Part shown: in pieces, positions 35,061-45,263 of the stretch | How positions within the stretch are numbered: position 1 is the first letter of the stretch | Layout of the letters: each line of letters starts with the position of its first letter | Assembly: GCA_020081605.1 (NCBI GenBank) | Contig: JAHREC010000009.1 | Span: 3,348,001-3,412,000, forward strand | Source of the DNA: Albifimbria verrucaria | Taxonomy: Eukaryota; Ascomycota; Sordariomycetes; Hypocreales; Stachybotryaceae | Direction: 5' to 3' | Length of the DNA stretch: 64,000 nt | The notes under the pieces: generated by a model | What the model saw: the letters and a program-made list of their open reading frames with translations, nothing else | The model's database searches: none | Told to the model about the DNA's origin: nothing | Translations under genes and position numbers: made by a program

Positions 35061-38000
35061 GGCGCCACAAGTCCAGGAAACGGTTCCCCTGCGACAATGA
35101 GCTTAGGACTTCCTATATCTAAAGAATACCAATGACGGACAAACTCGGTCAGACTTCCAACTTATGTCACTAGAGGTTTCGTATTTGCACAGCGAGGAGT
35201 TTGCGAACAATCCTACTTGTCTGAAACTTGTAAAGGTTGAAGCAAAAAGCTCCGTCAAGGATGCTTGCTCCAAGAGGTTCATAGCAGAATTCATACTCGA
35301 GAAATTTTCTCTGCATTGTCTAAAATACAGGATCCATGCTAAGCGCCATTCTTCTCTTGTGTCTGTTGTGATGAGCGAAGCGCTGGAAGGACGGATCAGC
35401 CAGCCCACTTAGTATACAGACGCGAAAAGCACACTGGATCATCATGAGAATGTATTATTGCTGACTGATTATGCGAAGTGACCGTTCTTACTTAAACTGC
35501 CATACTATCTAGAGCACGTCTCAGCCACTTCAGAATTGGACAAATAAAAGTTCATGGATATCATTTGACACTGATCTCAAACACCATAATCCATATCCTC
35601 AATTGCGGTGGAAGGGTCTTTGAAAAATGCATCAGCGATACCATAAACTACGATGTAAGTGTAATGTAAAATGCAGAATATCGAATGTCACGTCTGGCAT
35701 GGCAGTATCTGGATGGATCGTTCCTCGATGCCCGCGTTGTCAGGGAACATGCGCTGATGATAACGAACTTATTTGTACACAACACTTAAAGATTGACCAT
35801 GACACTAAAACCCATCACTTTTCGTATTTCAAGGAAAATTCAATACACCATGGAGACATCAGTGTGTAGTTACTAGATATAAAGCTTTGACACTTGATGA
35901 GGCTCTTAATACCCAATGAACCATCATAAGTCCGCGTGACTATACTGAATCGAGGAGACAATCAGCATACTTTCAAATGCTGTAAATGTTTAGTTCCTTT
36001 CATTAAAGTGCACTTTATTGCAATTCAAATTGTAGAATGAGATTGTTGATCCTACCTTCAATTTCTACAAGTCACCAATCAGCTGTAGTCGTCCTTGATC
36101 ATTCGAGTCATAGTAATACTCATCTCAGTAGCTAATACTTACCTCTAAATGTGATGTTGCGTCTCTAGATTCTTGTGGATTGTTTTGATGCATTGGTGTA
36201 TGACCAAACTGAACGGACCTTAAATGAAGATGAACTGAGAGTGAAGAGAATTATGCGCCCGTACATTGGCACGCAATCCACAGCTGAACTGGGAAGAAAT
36301 AAATCTATCTCGTTTGCATACCTGCGCACTGAACTAAGAACATTTCCCTTGGATGCATGTGAGCAACGTTTGTGACTATACCTGGAGAGGCACTCGACAT
36401 GTTTAGGGTAGCTGAGTTCTACTTCCGGCCAAGTCGACTTGCGATAATGAGGCAAGGGAGGATGTTGGTGGATGTGAGTGCTAGAATGAACCATGAAGTG
36501 GAAAGGAAATCCTTGCGTTTACCGGTATGTAGTGTGCCAACTCTGACACGAACTTACATCTGACACTTCAGCTACTCTTGATGTGAAAATGACATGTGAA
36601 GTAGGCATGTCTACTGATGTTTTTAGAAGTGCCCGAGCTTCGCAAGGATTTCTTTTGTAAAGAATGTGGTACGGACCTCTACTGTGTAGGACGCCCTCCG
36701 CTACGAGTAAAGTTTAGAGACAGTCCGGATAATTGTCAGTTAACGTGATCTGAACATCTGCGTCGTATAATTTGACGTTGCTCCTTGATAGCATGGGTAT
36801 CAGGAATCTATGTCGAAGTATTTTACACCCTAAGAAAAAACATCGTGACAGTCCACAATCATCTTGCTCGATTTCGCCATCTGTAAGTTTCCGTATTCTA
36901 GCACTTTCTTCGACAGGGAGGAATGACCAATCTGCAACATCGACAAGCTTGTCGTGCTGTCTCAGCATGCTTCTCATTTGCTGCCAGACCAGCCACAGAA
37001 TACCGCAATAGCTCAGCTGAAAATGTGGAATCATGATTGGTACAGTGCAATTGCACCGTAGCCAAGCCAAGACCTTAAAGTTGACGCTACTATCAGCCAA
37101 TGGTAGTTATTACTCACATTCAGGATCGTCCATTTGACAGCACCTGTTTTATGTGGAAACATCTACAGCCACACGCAGTAAAAATAGGCCTCTTATTTAG
37201 CACACGGACACAGGCGACATGACATCCAACCAGAATAAGTCAGATCGCATGCCATTGCTCAGTCTGCCTGTGGCTATTAACATCGCCTAGTGCAACTGGG
37301 CTGGGCAAGAAAGTCTACTACGCCTCGCCGAGGGGCCATGGTAGAGCAGCTGTTCATATGATGCTTCCGGGTTGGTGTCATTGATAAACTGCCCAATCAA
37401 TGAAGCTCGATTGAATACTGCTCCATGATGAGAAATCAGCACATGGGAGGAAGAGTATGAAACCCCGTGATCAGACCAGTTAGAATTGAGCACATGCGGC
37501 CCAATGCTGCTAAGAAACAACAGCCCAATCTGACTAGAATGCTAGGAATCAAAGTCTAACGCACAGGTGGGGTGTCAAAGCGTTCTTTACAGTAGCAAAG
37601 GAGTAACATAACGTCTGCAGGTTCAGAACACCTTACCAGGTCTTCAGACGTGCACAACAATGAAGCACGTATGGACTGGTTTGAGAAAGAGACATCAACC
37701 AGCTTTCTTAATCAAGTAGAAATCGCGGAGTACAGTAGCGTCACGAAGAAGTTCAAAGTGAGGGACTGGGTCTTGTGATGGTACAAGGGCAAAGCTTTCT
37801 TCGAGTACCGGTGCCGTTAAGCTTGGTCCAGAACGGCCTCAGACACTGGGAACTTAGAAGCATCATGGCTCGCTCTTACATGCCCAAGGCCCAAGCTTTA
37901 CCAGTGGTATGGGAGCACTAATTCACTAGCCTTCAATATGCGCAGCCCTACAAGACGTAAATATCTCTAGCCTAGCAGTTCTACAGGCTGAAGTGGCAGT

Positions 38001-38167
38001 GCCACACTCAGCTGTGATCACGATGACCCGAACAAGAAGATGGAAAGCTTGTTTTTCACCATTCTTGAGCCATGGTGCCGGAATCAAGCTTTTTAAGGAG
38101 TTTCTAGCATATTGTTAAGGTTATTCGTGTGGTATAGGCAGATGATTTTTGATCGTGTTGAGAAGGA

Positions 38168-38173
38168 TATAAG
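38168..38173 (+). promoter_or_regulatory. TATA-like element of the But2-domain gene
   Basis: TATAAG lies about 160 bp before the ATG at 38330, followed by a C/T/A-rich leader. Position and leader composition suit a strongly expressed fungal promoter. The assignment rests on sequence alone. Confidence 0.35.
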
Positions 38174-38232
38174 ACGCCCAAGGTGCCCCAGGAAATGGAA
38201 CTTGTTCTTCATACCAAACAACAATCACTACA

Positions 38233-38285
38233 ATTTCCTTTGTCAACTACTACTATTTCCTTTGTCTACAACTATTTCCTTTGTC
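38233..38285 (+). repeat. Three direct copies of ATTTCCTTTGTC in a leader
   Basis: The 12-mer ATTTCCTTTGTC occurs at 38233-38244, 38255-38266 and 38274-38285, spaced 22 and 19 bp apart, just before the But2-domain start codon. It continues into CTTTCACTTTCAC-type pyrimidine repeats. It probably forms part of the 5' untranslated leader. Confidence 0.7.
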
Positions 38286-38329
38286 TTTCACTTTCACTTC
38301 TACGTCTTTCACTACCAATATCTTTAAAA

Positions 38330-38934
38330 ATGTTCTTTTACAAGGCTATCGTTGCTACTCTTGCTGCTACCGGCTCGGTGCTTGGCGCTCCCTCGAGCCC
38401 AGAAACGGTACTGTTCCCACACCTGCTTCTGAGTCGTACTTCCTGCCCTCAGACACGTGGAGGTATAACGTGAAGAACGGCGCCATTTCCAGTACCACTA
38501 CTGGTATGATTGAGAAATCTACCGGTAACGGCGGCGCCGACACCACCACGCTCGTCACATTCACTTATCCCGAGGCTGCTCGGGGCAAGAAGTGCCAATT
38601 CGCGTTCAACTTCGACACAACTGCCTCTGCCAGCGGCTCCCGCAAGCTGGACGTCTTCACCACCAGCGGAATCGCTCCCGGACCTACTTCTGGCTGGGGT
38701 CCCGGCAACCGCCGCAACAACCACCTCGGCCGTCTCTCGGCCCCGGCTGCCTTCCCCGGTTTTGCGACATGGGATGCCACATACGGTGCCTACCTCACTC
38801 AGAAGACCAACTGCAAGGCCCCCAACACCAAGGAAGGCTTTGAGCTTGTTGGTGTTTACGATGTGGACTACATCTGGTGGGATTCCGCTGCCGCTGGCAA
38901 TGGCGGACCCAGAATCATCATTACATCTGCTTAG
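38330..38934 (+). CDS. Secreted protein with But2 C-terminal-type domain
   Basis: About 202 residues with an N-terminal signal peptide (FFYKAIVATLAATGSVLGAP). The mature part has the pattern of the fungal But2 C-terminal domain (ubiquitin-3-binding-protein-like): TLVTFTYPEAARGKKCQFAF, SRKLDVFTTS, HLGRLSAPAAFPGFATWDAT, TNCKAPNTKEGFELVGVYD and a C-terminal GGPRIIIT strand. Proteins of this kind are small, extracellular and of unknown function, often abundant in culture or during host contact. The frame breaks once near 38390-38393; one added base gives GAPSEPRNGTVPTPASE. GC-rich codons resemble those of other expressed genes here. Confidence 0.75.
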
Positions 38935-39979
38935 ACAACATAGCGCATGAGCAAGCCTTGAAACTAGACTTTTATAGAGATTTTTGGTTGCGATTGATGG
39001 CATTTTGATTGGTTTGAGTGATGTTTATTTACATTCAATCACTTTTTTTCTTCTGGATTTATTGTGTAATTGATAGCATTGATAACAAGTCACTCATTAC
39101 CTCGCGTAAACTACTGTTCCCGAATTTGAAGACGTGAACTAAACTGTGAATGATTCAAGTATGGTCCTGGAGTGTTCATTGCAATTTATCTAGAATTGTG
39201 AGCTTTATTGAAGTGCTAGAGTTAGCCATTGGCATGTGAGGCGCTGGATAGGTTGAGCTTTGGGAGTGGCAGGTTTGGGTGTATGGGAGTAGCCCAATTG
39301 GCGCAGTGGCTGACCGGAAGCAGGCATCGGGCCAACAGGTTGGTCAATTTGAGGGTCAATTAAAGCGAACGAGGAGGGGTTAAAAAAGAGGAAAAAGAAA
39401 CAAGTAAAACAAAAAGAAGGAAGAACAGCAAGGAAAATGCTCTGATACCCAAATTGGTAACAAGTCGAGACGAGGAGGCTCGCGTGAAGACCCTTCTGAA
39501 GAAAAACGCTTGTGAAGATGCTGGATGGTGAGGGAAACGCAGGACGAGCCGCGGCTGGAGGTGAGGAGTTTGCTACGAAGTGTATTCCCATTGAGGAGAA
39601 GAGACTGTGCATAGTACGGATACGGCGTAACTCCTTACCTTACCTGTAGGTACCTACCAGGTAGGCACTAAAATACGGTAGGCCTTGTTGTTCCCCCGCC
39701 TCCGCATTTCCGGGGTTCTCTGTCTTTGCGCTTTGTGCCTTGTACCATGTATCTTGTACCTGGGACAGCCGAGGCTAAGCACGGCAAGCAGCGGCATTTC
39801 CCCTTCGGCGACGCGGTGAAGCTAAAGCCAATGCCAATATCTCTCTGACCTCTTTATTTTCTTCACCCAAAATCCGCAAACAAGACACCGCAAAGTCAGG
39901 ACAAGCGCTGGTAAGTCCGTCCCAAGGCCTCAGCAGAGCGACGGCGGTTGCTCACTCTCGAATTGATCCGCAGGAAATC
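38935..39979. other. Intergenic, upstream of the methylcitrate dehydratase gene
   Basis: No gene is supported. TACCTGTAGGTACCTACCAGGTAGGCACTA around 39640-39668 contains overlapping TACCT/AGGTA palindromic motifs. The remainder is a GC-balanced promoter region. Confidence 0.4.
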
Positions 39980-41824
39980 ATGTCCGCCATCAGCCGCAAC
40001 CTGTGCACGGCGTCCAAGCACGTCCGTCTCCAGTCCCGAAGCTTGTGTGCGGCTAGAGGGGCCACTGCTGCTGCTGCTGCTCCCGCTCGGCCTCCTTCGG
40101 CGCTCTTCGCATCTCATCGCCATCTCAATCCTCCTCCCGCAGACTCTTTTCCACCTCAATTGCACGAGCTTCTGGAGCGCCGCCCACCATGGCCCCAAGG
40201 AATACGACCACGAGATCACTGACATTGCCGACTACGTCGCCAACAAGCCCATCGACTCGGAGCTTGCTGTAAGTTTCACCATAGCCTCAACCTCAACCAT
40301 AACCTCAACCTACCCCGCGCTGAGCGACAATTTTCGTCCCCCTCTCTGTCTTCCTCTGCTAACTCGCTCCTCTTCTCCAGTTCGACACGGCTCGATGGAT
40401 TCTCCTCGACACCCTCGGCTGCGGTCTTGAGGGCCTGAGGTTCAAGGAGTGCAGCAAGCTCCTTGGCCCCATCGTCCCCGGCACCGTCGTCCCCAACGGC
40501 CCCAAGGTCCCTGGTACTCCCTTCCAGCTCGACCCTGTCAACGCCGCCTTCAACATCGGTGCCATGATCCGATGGCTCGACTTCAACGACTGCTGGCTGG
40601 CCGCTGAGTGGGGTCACCCTCCGACAACCTCGGCGCCATCCTGGCCGTCGCCGACTGGATCAACCGTACCAACAAGGCTGGCGGCAACCTCGCCGGCGGC
40701 AAGATCTTCACTGTCAAGGACATCCTCGAGGCCATGATCAAGGCCCACGAGATCCAGGGCTGCCTGGCTCTGCTCAACTCCTACAACCGTGTCGGTCTCG
40801 ACCACGTCGTCCTCGTCAAGGTTGCTAGTACCGCCGTCGTCTCCAAGATGCTCGGCCTCAACGAGAAGCAGATCGCCGACGCCATTACCCAGGCCTGGGT
40901 TGATGGCCAGAGTCTGCGAACTTACCGCCACACTCCCAACACCATGTCCCGCAAGTCGTGGGCTGCCGGTGACGCTTGCCAGCGCGCCGTCAACCTGGCC
41001 CTCAAGGTCATGAAGGGTGAGGAGGGTGTCCCCACCGTCCTGTCCGCTCCCACCTGGGGTTTCTACGATGTCCTGTTCAAGGGCAAGAAGTTCGAGTTCC
41101 AGCGCCCCTACGGTAGCTACGTCATGGAGAACGTCCTCTTCAAGGTCTCCTACCCTGGTACGTGCTTTACATGCCACCGTGCTCTCTAGATTTCAACTAA
41201 CCTATCCGCAGCCGAGTTCCACTCCCAGACCGCCGTCGAGGCCTCGGAGAAGATCCACCACCTGCTCAAGAAGTCCGGCAAGTCCGCCGCCGACATCAAG
41301 GAGATCACCTGCCGCACCCACGAGGCTTGCGTCCGCATCATCGACAAGCAGTTCAAGCCCATGGACAACTTCGCCGACCGTGACCACTGCATCCAGTACA
41401 TGTGCTCCGTCATGCTCGTCTTCGGCCGTCTCGAGGCCACCGACTACGTCGATGGCGGCGAGGCTGCCACCTCTGAGCTGGTCGAGTCCCTGCGCAAGAA
41501 GATCAAGTGCGTCGAGGACCCCCAGTTCACTGCCGACTACCACGACCCCGCCAAGCGCACCATCTCCAACGCGCTGACCGTCGAGCTCAACGACGGCACC
41601 ATCCTGGACGAGGTTGTCGTCGAGGCTCCCTGGGCCACCGCCTGCGTCGTGAGGAGGCCAAGCCCGTCATCCTGGAGAAGTACAAGCGCCACCTCGGCCC
41701 TCACCTGCCCGAGGCCCGCGTTAAGGAGCTCGTCGAGCTCGGCCTTGATGGCAAGAAGCTCGAGGCTCTGACCGTCGATGAGTACGTCGACCTGTACGTT
41801 GTCGAGAAGAGCCAGTTCGTGTAA
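39980..41824 (+). CDS. 2-methylcitrate dehydratase, mitochondrial (PrpD family)
   Basis: A mitochondrial enzyme that dehydrates 2-methylcitrate to 2-methylaconitate in the methylcitrate cycle, clearing propionyl-CoA. An Arg/Ala-rich presequence ([20 protein letters not shown]) precedes [18 protein letters not shown]. Later landmarks are [56 protein letters not shown] and [16 protein letters not shown]. Introns are 40269-40380 (phase 0) and 41158-41211 (phase 1). About 560 residues, normal for the family. Frame breaks lie in the presequence (40010-40170) and in C runs 40617-40619 and 41628-41630; one added C at each of the latter restores HPSDNLG and [12 protein letters not shown]. Such losses in a core-metabolism gene argue for consensus error. 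Confidence 0.92.
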
Positions 41825-42455
41825 GATGGAAGGGTGGCAGTGGTTTTAGACGGACATGTTAGGAGAGAGCTGCGTGGAAATTTACCAAAATCATAGATAT
41901 GCAAGACGCCATTTGCAAATAGTTCCATGGAGAAGAAGAGAATAAAGCCAATGGCATTTCACAAACCTCGACGAATGAGGTGCATTCTCGCGTATACATG
42001 TGATTGGCGGGCTGGTCCACTATGCCGTGACACCAAATGCCGTACCTCCGGCCTCTACAGTCTTGGCTGGCGTCTCTGTTTGGCCCAGGTGGGCTGTTGG
42101 TGGACGTCCTTTTGCGGGGCTTTTTTAGAAGGCTTGGAGGGTCCAGCGAGGCTCCAGCGAGGCTTCAGCGGGAGCTGCAGTGTAGCGTAGCCCAAAGCGG
42201 TGCACAGCAGTGCAGAGCAGCCACGGCGAGAACGCGCGGCGGGGCAAAATGGTCCAACACAGCCCCCAGATCATTCCGCTTTCCGAACATGTCTGGAACC
42301 AGAACCCGTGACTGAGACGACGCTCCAACCAACCTCTAACCCTGTCTCATATTTGTTGCTTTCCTCTCCTTTTGTCATCGGCGAAAATCAACTCAACACC
42401 TCATCTACAAATCTAGCAATACACCTCATTGTCCGAGTCTACCCCAACCGCAACC
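41825..42455. other. Intergenic, no gene
   Basis: The 3' flank of the methylcitrate dehydratase gene and the promoter/leader of the SH3 gene. A small local duplication AGCGAGGCTCCAGCGAGGCTTCAGCG is visible at 42145-42170. Confidence 0.5.
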
Positions 42456-43315
42456 ATGGTCAACGCCGACCGCCAGCTCATTATGGAGACCAACCGGTCG
42501 CTCCGTAACATCAAGACGGTGTGTATCCCCTCGATATTCCTCGCCACGCCGCGACTAACCCCCGTCCTAGGAACTCGAGAACCTCCTCGAGAAGGGCGTC
42601 ATCGACGAGTCCGCCTTTGATACCATCAACTCCACCCTCCCCGAGGAGTCTCCCTCTCTGGCCCCCTCCGCACCACCGCCAACAGAAACGCCGCCGGCTC
42701 TGCTCGTGCGACTCCCGCTCAGAATGACAACCCTACGCCTGTCCCAACCCAGGCTATGCAGAACCTCAACGTCTCGGCCAGGTCGAACGCTGCGCCGCCT
42801 TCTTACGAGGACACACCGCCTCCCGGCCCTCCTCCTCGGAACGCTAAGCCCGTCATCGCACACGCTCGTGCCCTTTACCGCTACGTCGGCGCCGATGCCC
42901 GCGATGTCGCGCTCGAGAAGGACGACAAGATCGCCGTCCAGGAGTACATGAACAACGACTGGTGGATGGGCAAGAACCTTCGCACCGGCCAGGAGGGTAT
43001 CTTCCCCCGCAACTACGTCTTCGTCGAGCAGGAGACCAAGGCGCCCGCTCCCATGCATGTGCCCGTACAGCAGCCTCAGTACGGCTACCCCGCCCACCAG
43101 CAAGGCCCCCGCAGCAGCAGAACCCTTACAACGCTCACGCTCCGCCCATGGCCATCGCCGACGGTGGCCAGCCTTCGCACGACCAGCAGCAGCAGCATGG
43201 TGGCGACAACAAGGTTGGCGAGTACGGCAAGAAGTTCGGCAAGAAGCTCGGAAACGCCGCCATCTTTGGTGCTGGTGCCACCATCGGTAGCAACATTGTC
43301 AACAGCATTTTCTAA
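42456..43315 (+). CDS. SH3-domain protein, Lsb1/Pin3-like
   Basis: About 270 residues resembling the Lsb1/Pin3 family, which binds Las17/WASP and regulates endocytic actin. The N-terminal coiled segment (MVNADRQLIMETNRSLRNIKT, ELENLLEKGVIDESAFD) is split by a 52-bp phase-0 intron (42519-42570). A proline-rich linker (SYEDTPPPGPPPRN) leads to the SH3 domain: ARALYRYVGADARDVALEKDD, NDDWWMGKN-type residues NDWWMGKNL and GIFPRNYV. The C-terminus is Gln/Pro-rich with a final glycine-rich GAGATIGSNIVNSIF. The C runs at 42662-42666 and 43106-43110 each lack one base, restored as APLRTTANRNAAG and QQGPPQQQNPYNAH. It probably acts at cortical actin patches. Confidence 0.85.
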
Positions 43316-43837
43316 GCTTTTTTATCAGACGGTCACCATGGGAACTACGCATGGGACTGCGGTACTTTGGGTCGGCGTTAGAAACGGGAAACTCCGGTAA
43401 TTGTTTTGTGTCCTTTACGATACAGTGTTATGCAGGCTGAAATTGAATTGTAAGCTTGGACATGGTCAAGCAAGCGTAGCAGTGAGACGATTTGTGACCT
43501 TCCCTTGTTGTTAGAAAGGGCATGGCCGCTCACACCAATTCGAAACATATGCTCATTTCAATTGGTTTACAAAAAGATTTATGCGTATGCGCTGCGATAT
43601 AAAACGCTGTTCTTAGCAACTTAATTCAAATGCACTTCTCATTCCTGGATGTCTTCATGTGATTGGCGGTATACAGTACGTAGGACTGTGAGGGCAGCAA
43701 CAAATAGCGGGTACCGTGTGTCCGACTATCATAAATAGCACTGTGCTTTGGTGTAAAATTTCTTGTCCAAGTGCCATACAGAGATGCCATCTGCATTTTC
43801 ATGTCAAATCGTATAAACAGCAACCAAGCCTCTCATA
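43316..43837. other. Intergenic, no gene
   Basis: The 3' flank of the SH3 gene and the upstream region of the Cms1 gene. No coding region or repeat is supported. Confidence 0.5.
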
Positions 43838-44824
43838 ATGTCTAACCCCAAGAAGCGTGCCGCCGAGGACCCGGCTCCCGAAAAGAAGAACAAGAAGAAG
43901 AGAAAGGCCAAGTACCGTGAGGATGAGTCGCTGGACTCTGAGCTTGGCCTCAACACCTTGTACGCCCGCATGGACAACCAGCTGCTGGCCGACCACCTCG
44001 CCCAAAAGCTGAGCCGATTCGGCGGCGATCTCAGTTCTGTCGAGCTCTCAGATCTTACTGTGTCAGGTGAGGCTGAACTCTTTCGTACCGATGCAGGCGC
44101 TTAATTGCTGGCGGTGAAAAATCCGTACTGATACTGCAACCGCAGCCAACTCAATAAAGGATACTACCTCATGGCAGGAGGCTAGGACTCTTGAAAAGCT
44201 TCCGGACTTCCTTGAGAGTTTCACCGCGAATCCCGAAGACTTGACCAAGGTGCCGAAGAAGAATGGCGCTCCTCACACCCTCATTGTCGCAGGCGCTGGC
44301 CTGAGGGCGGCGGACATTGTCAGGTACGACGTCTTCCATCAACTTGTTGATGCTGTTGCTGATCAAAATTACAGGGCTGTGCGAAAGTTTTCTGGCAAAG
44401 ACAATGCCGTAGCGAAGCTGGTAGGTGCTTCTCTTTCCCTTTCCCACCAAGTTTAAATTCCATCATGCTCACCTCCTGCAGTTCGCCAAGCACATGAAGG
44501 TCGAGGAGCAGGTCACTTTCCTCAAGAACAGGAAGACGGGTATCAGCGTCGGCACTCCTGCACGACTTGCGGAGCTCATTGACAACGGTAAGCACCTACG
44601 CAAGTACGAGCGTGCATCTTCGGTCGGCTAATCATGGTGTAGGAGCGCTGTCGTTGCAAAACCTGCAGCGCCTCGTTGTTGATGCGTCGCACATTGACCA
44701 GAAGAAGCGTGGCATCATGGACATGAAGGACACGATGATGCCGCTGGCTCGCTTCTTGTCAAGGAAGGAATTCGCCGAGAGATATGTGGACGAGGAGAAA
44801 CCGTTAGCATTACTTTTCTATTAG
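43838..44824 (+). CDS. Cms1-like ribosome biogenesis protein
   Basis: 246 residues from five exons (43838-44066, 44146-44323, 44375-44420, 44482-44587, 44643-44824); all junctions keep frame and no break is seen. A lysine-rich nuclear signal opens the protein (PEKKNKKKRKAKYR). The core matches yeast Cms1 and relatives, with an atypical helicase-like fold: HTLIVAGAGLRAADIVR, VRKFSGKDNAVAKLFAKHMK, ISVGTPARLAELIDNGALSL and LQRLVVDASHIDQKKRGI. Cms1 associates with the 90S pre-ribosome in the nucleolus. The protein nearly ends at the PLALLFY motif, as in homologues. Confidence 0.85.
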
Positions 44825-45263
44825 ATACCCGCGACTTCATACGATATTTGAACATGACCTTCCCTCGCTCAGGCCTTCCGATGTCGTTTTTGTGTACCGT
44901 TAATGAGCGAAAGCTGCCGAGGGATGATCAGTTGCGTTGGCCTCCTTTGCAGCACTTGACATTTTTAGCATCAACCGCCTCCTTCCGCTATCAAGTTGTC
45001 GAACCCGCTCTTTCTCTAGAGCTCCTGCCCTGTTGTCGTCTCTCAGATCTCTCTCAGATCAACCATGCCCTCTCTTTTCTCTCTTTTGTCTTTTCTTTTC
45101 TTCCTTCAAACCACTCCCCATTCTTCTGCAACCTCAACACATCACCTTTTGAGACCAAGTTCTCGTTTTTGGATTCGCTCATCATCACTTCACTTTTTGG
45201 TGACTATCGTTAACTACGACAGACCATTTGCACACAATTCTTTCTTCACGAAGTCCAGGCAAC
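44825..45263. promoter_or_regulatory. Pyrimidine-rich leader of the CFEM-like gene
   Basis: No gene. About 45000-45200 is strongly T/C-rich on the plus strand and leads directly to the ATG at 45264, as in many highly expressed fungal genes. Confidence 0.45.

Larger units (their letters stand above)
31063..38329. other. 7.2-kb gene-poor stretch
   Basis: No gene with family support was found. About 31.1-33.2 kb is GC-balanced with short frames only; a CAA/CGA microsatellite lies at 32237-32262. From about 33.5 kb the DNA is AT-leaning. At 34487-35060 the minus strand shows protein-like but stop-broken frames (LELKALLEFRQRKRLHLAVE, SRVRRISTSGYVTGMTCIGS, AKRWVTNNLVKDEIIHNTIA), possibly a decayed gene. 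Around 37640-37780 a plus-strand stretch (ARMDWFEKETSTSFLNQVEI) may be another fragment. Neither is identified. Confidence 0.45.

Noticed and set aside
36714..37100. 128-codon minus-strand frame
   Set aside because: Partly protein-like but unsupported by any motif or neighbouring exon. Left within the gene-poor stretch.
40614..41177. 187-codon antisense frame in the methylcitrate dehydratase gene
   Set aside because: It is a shadow of the GC-rich sense gene and has no family character.
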